The notes under the pieces are model-generated. The model saw nothing but the letters and a program-made list of their open reading frames with translations, was not told where the DNA came from and searched no databases. From DATFQE01 sp035264445 (lineage in GTDB: Bacteria; Actinomycetota; Thermoleophilia; Gaiellales; Gaiellaceae), in assembly GCA_035264445.1 (NCBI GenBank), contig DATFQE010000133.1, forward strand, positions 1 through 12,603: a DNA stretch of 12,603 nt. Reading direction: 5' to 3'. This document shows positions 11,695-12,603 of this stretch, piece by piece. The position numbers were made by a program, and so were the translations under genes. The stretch's first letter is position 1, and each line of letters starts with the position of its first letter.

Positions 11695-12603
11695 CTACGC
11701 GGCCTCGAGCGCCTCGATCAGCTCCTCTTTCGACATGTCCGCGCGGCCCGGTATATCGGCCTTCTTGGCCCGCTCGTACAGCTCGTCCTTCGAGAGCTTC
11801 GCCAGGCCGTTGCGACCGCCGCCGCGGCGCTTGCCGTTCGTGCGCCCCTCGGAGGCGCGCAGGCTTGCCCGCAGAGCCTCCATCAGGTCGGGCACGCGCT
11901 CTTCCTCCTCGGCGCCGGTGTCCACGTGGACCTCCTCGCCCTTCCGCTTGCGCCCGATGATCTCGCAGAGCGCGTCGCGGTACGTGTCCTCGTACTTGCC
12001 GGGCTCGAAGGAGCCGGAGAGCGACTCGATCAGCTGCCGCGCCATCTCGAGCTCCTGCTTCGCGACCTTCGCCGACTTCGGCTTGATCTCGTCGATCGGC
12101 CGGATCTCGTCGGCGAAGTACATCTTCTCGAGCGTCATCACGCCGTCCCGCACGCGCAGGCAGCCGAGGTTCTGCTTGTCGCGCATGACGTACTTGGCGA
12201 TCGCCGCGAGGCCGGAGTCCTCCATCGCCTGGACGAGCAGGCGGTAGACCTTGTCCGCGCCCTCGGCGGGCCCGAGGTAGTAGGTCCGTTCGAAGTAGAT
12301 CGGGTCGATGTCCTCGTAGGGCACGAAGTCGCGGATATCGATCGTCTTGAAGCCCTCGGCCTCGGCGGCCGCGGCCTCGAAGTCCTCGTCGGTCATGTAG
12401 ACGTACTCGCCCTTCCGGTACTCGAACGCCTTCACGATCTCGGAGTCCGGGACCGGCCTGTCCTCCTTCTTGCAGACCTTCTCGTAGCCGATCCGGCTGT
12501 CGTCCTTCTCGTGCAGGTAGTGGAACTGGAGCTTGTGCTCCTGGATCCCGCTGTACATGCGGATGGGCACGTTGACGAGCCCGAAGGAGATCGCTCCCGA
12601 CCA
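11695..12603 (-). CDS. ku: Ku homodimer DNA-end-binding protein with C-terminal SAP-like domain (5' end cut off)
   Basis: 302 residues of bacterial Ku are visible. The frame enters at the window edge with WSGAISFGLVNVPIRMYSG, which normally follows only about four residues (MARP-like), so very little is missing. QFHYLHEKDDSRIGYEKVC, YVYMTDEDFE, DPIYFERTYYLGP, Y-x-LL-x-x-AM and MTLEKMYFADEIR are all standard for the Ku core barrel and dimer region. Ku rings the broken DNA end and recruits LigD. After a basic Gly/Arg/Lys linker, the last about 37 residues (LSKDELYERAKKADIPGRAD, then MSKEELIEAL) form a SAP/Rho-N-like helix pair that probably adds DNA binding, as in some Streptomyces Ku proteins. 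A GTG at 12570 is an internal valine codon, not the start. The coiled-coil gene follows after 10 bases. Confidence 0.96.
   Translation of the reverse strand, partial: WSGAISFGLVNVPIRMYSGIQEHKLQFHYLHEKDDSRIGYEKVCKKEDRPVPDSEIVKAFEYRKGEYVYMTDEDFEAAAAEAEGFKTIDIRDFVPYEDIDPIYFERTYYLGPAEGADKVYRLLVQAMEDSGLAAIAKYVMRDKQNLGCLRVRDGVMTLEKMYFADEIRPIDEIKPKSAKVAKQELEMARQLIESLSGSFEPGKYEDTYRDALCEIIGRKRKGEEVHVDTGAEEEERVPDLMEALRASLRASEGRTNGKRRGGGRNGLAKLSKDELYERAKKADIPGRADMSKEELIEALEAA

Noticed and set aside
11695..12570. Ku starting at 12570 (GTG)
   Set aside because: This codon is the valine of LVNVPIRMYSG. The frame continues to the window edge through WSGAISFGLVN, a hallmark of the Ku N terminus.
1..12603. 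CRISPR arrays, tRNA/rRNA genes, insertion sequences, prophage genes
   Set aside because: I saw no regularly spaced repeats, no tRNA-like cloverleaf, no transposase or integrase motif and no phage structural gene.

Overview
The window is a gene-dense, very GC-rich stretch with frequent GTG starts, many overlapping genes and no gap longer than about 100 bases. Together with an NHEJ locus, a leucine-catabolism carboxylase and several actinobacterial small-protein families, this points to a high-GC actinobacterium, plausibly of the Thermoleophilia/Gaiellales/Solirubrobacterales kind. The lineage is inferred from protein style and gene content, because no marker RNA is present.

Layout, left to right. 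1-447 (minus) is the N-terminal part of a biotin carboxylase cut by the window edge, preceded by a 33-residue ORF (481-582). 587-2223 (minus) is an MFS transporter followed by a small three-helix membrane protein. 2287-3123 (plus) is an alpha/beta hydrolase, convergent with a LiuC-type methylglutaconyl-CoA hydratase (3110-3850, minus). Divergent from that gene is a tightly overlapping plus-strand set: a DHDPS/NAL-family aldolase (3876-4712), a DAO-family FAD oxidoreductase (4676-5749) and an HTH_42/AlkZ-like protein (5746-6849). 7714-9273 (minus) encodes the carboxyltransferase subunit of methylcrotonyl-CoA carboxylase and reads into a cupin, a 49-residue protein and a YdhR-like monooxygenase, with overlaps or gaps of 0-11 bases. 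Then come two plus-strand genes, a 76-residue protein and a secreted BamE-like protein. The right end is an NHEJ locus: a stand-alone LigD-type polymerase domain (plus) convergent with Ku plus a coiled-coil protein (minus). Ku is cut at its N terminus by the window edge.

Functional themes. (1) Leucine/isovalerate breakdown: MCC carboxyltransferase, LiuC-type hydratase and a biotin carboxylase lie on the same strand but are interleaved with other genes. (2) A probable amino- or imino-acid catabolic pair, the FAD oxidoreductase plus the Schiff-base aldolase, of unknown substrate. (3) DNA repair: Ku, LigD polymerase and the HTH_42 glycosylase relative. (4) Transport and envelope proteins.

The most notable non-coding signal is that six start codons (447, 582, 2287, 3850, 3876, 9273) each have a TANNNT hexamer ending 6-8 bases upstream and mostly no Shine-Dalgarno sequence. 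This suggests leaderless transcription is common here and supports those start choices, including the 33-residue ORF. I see no CRISPR array, tRNA, rRNA, insertion sequence or phage gene, and no clear evidence for a wholly new system. The best leads are the small ORFs, the coiled-coil partner of Ku, the aldolase/oxidoreductase pair and the H-x-Q variant of the AlkZ fold.
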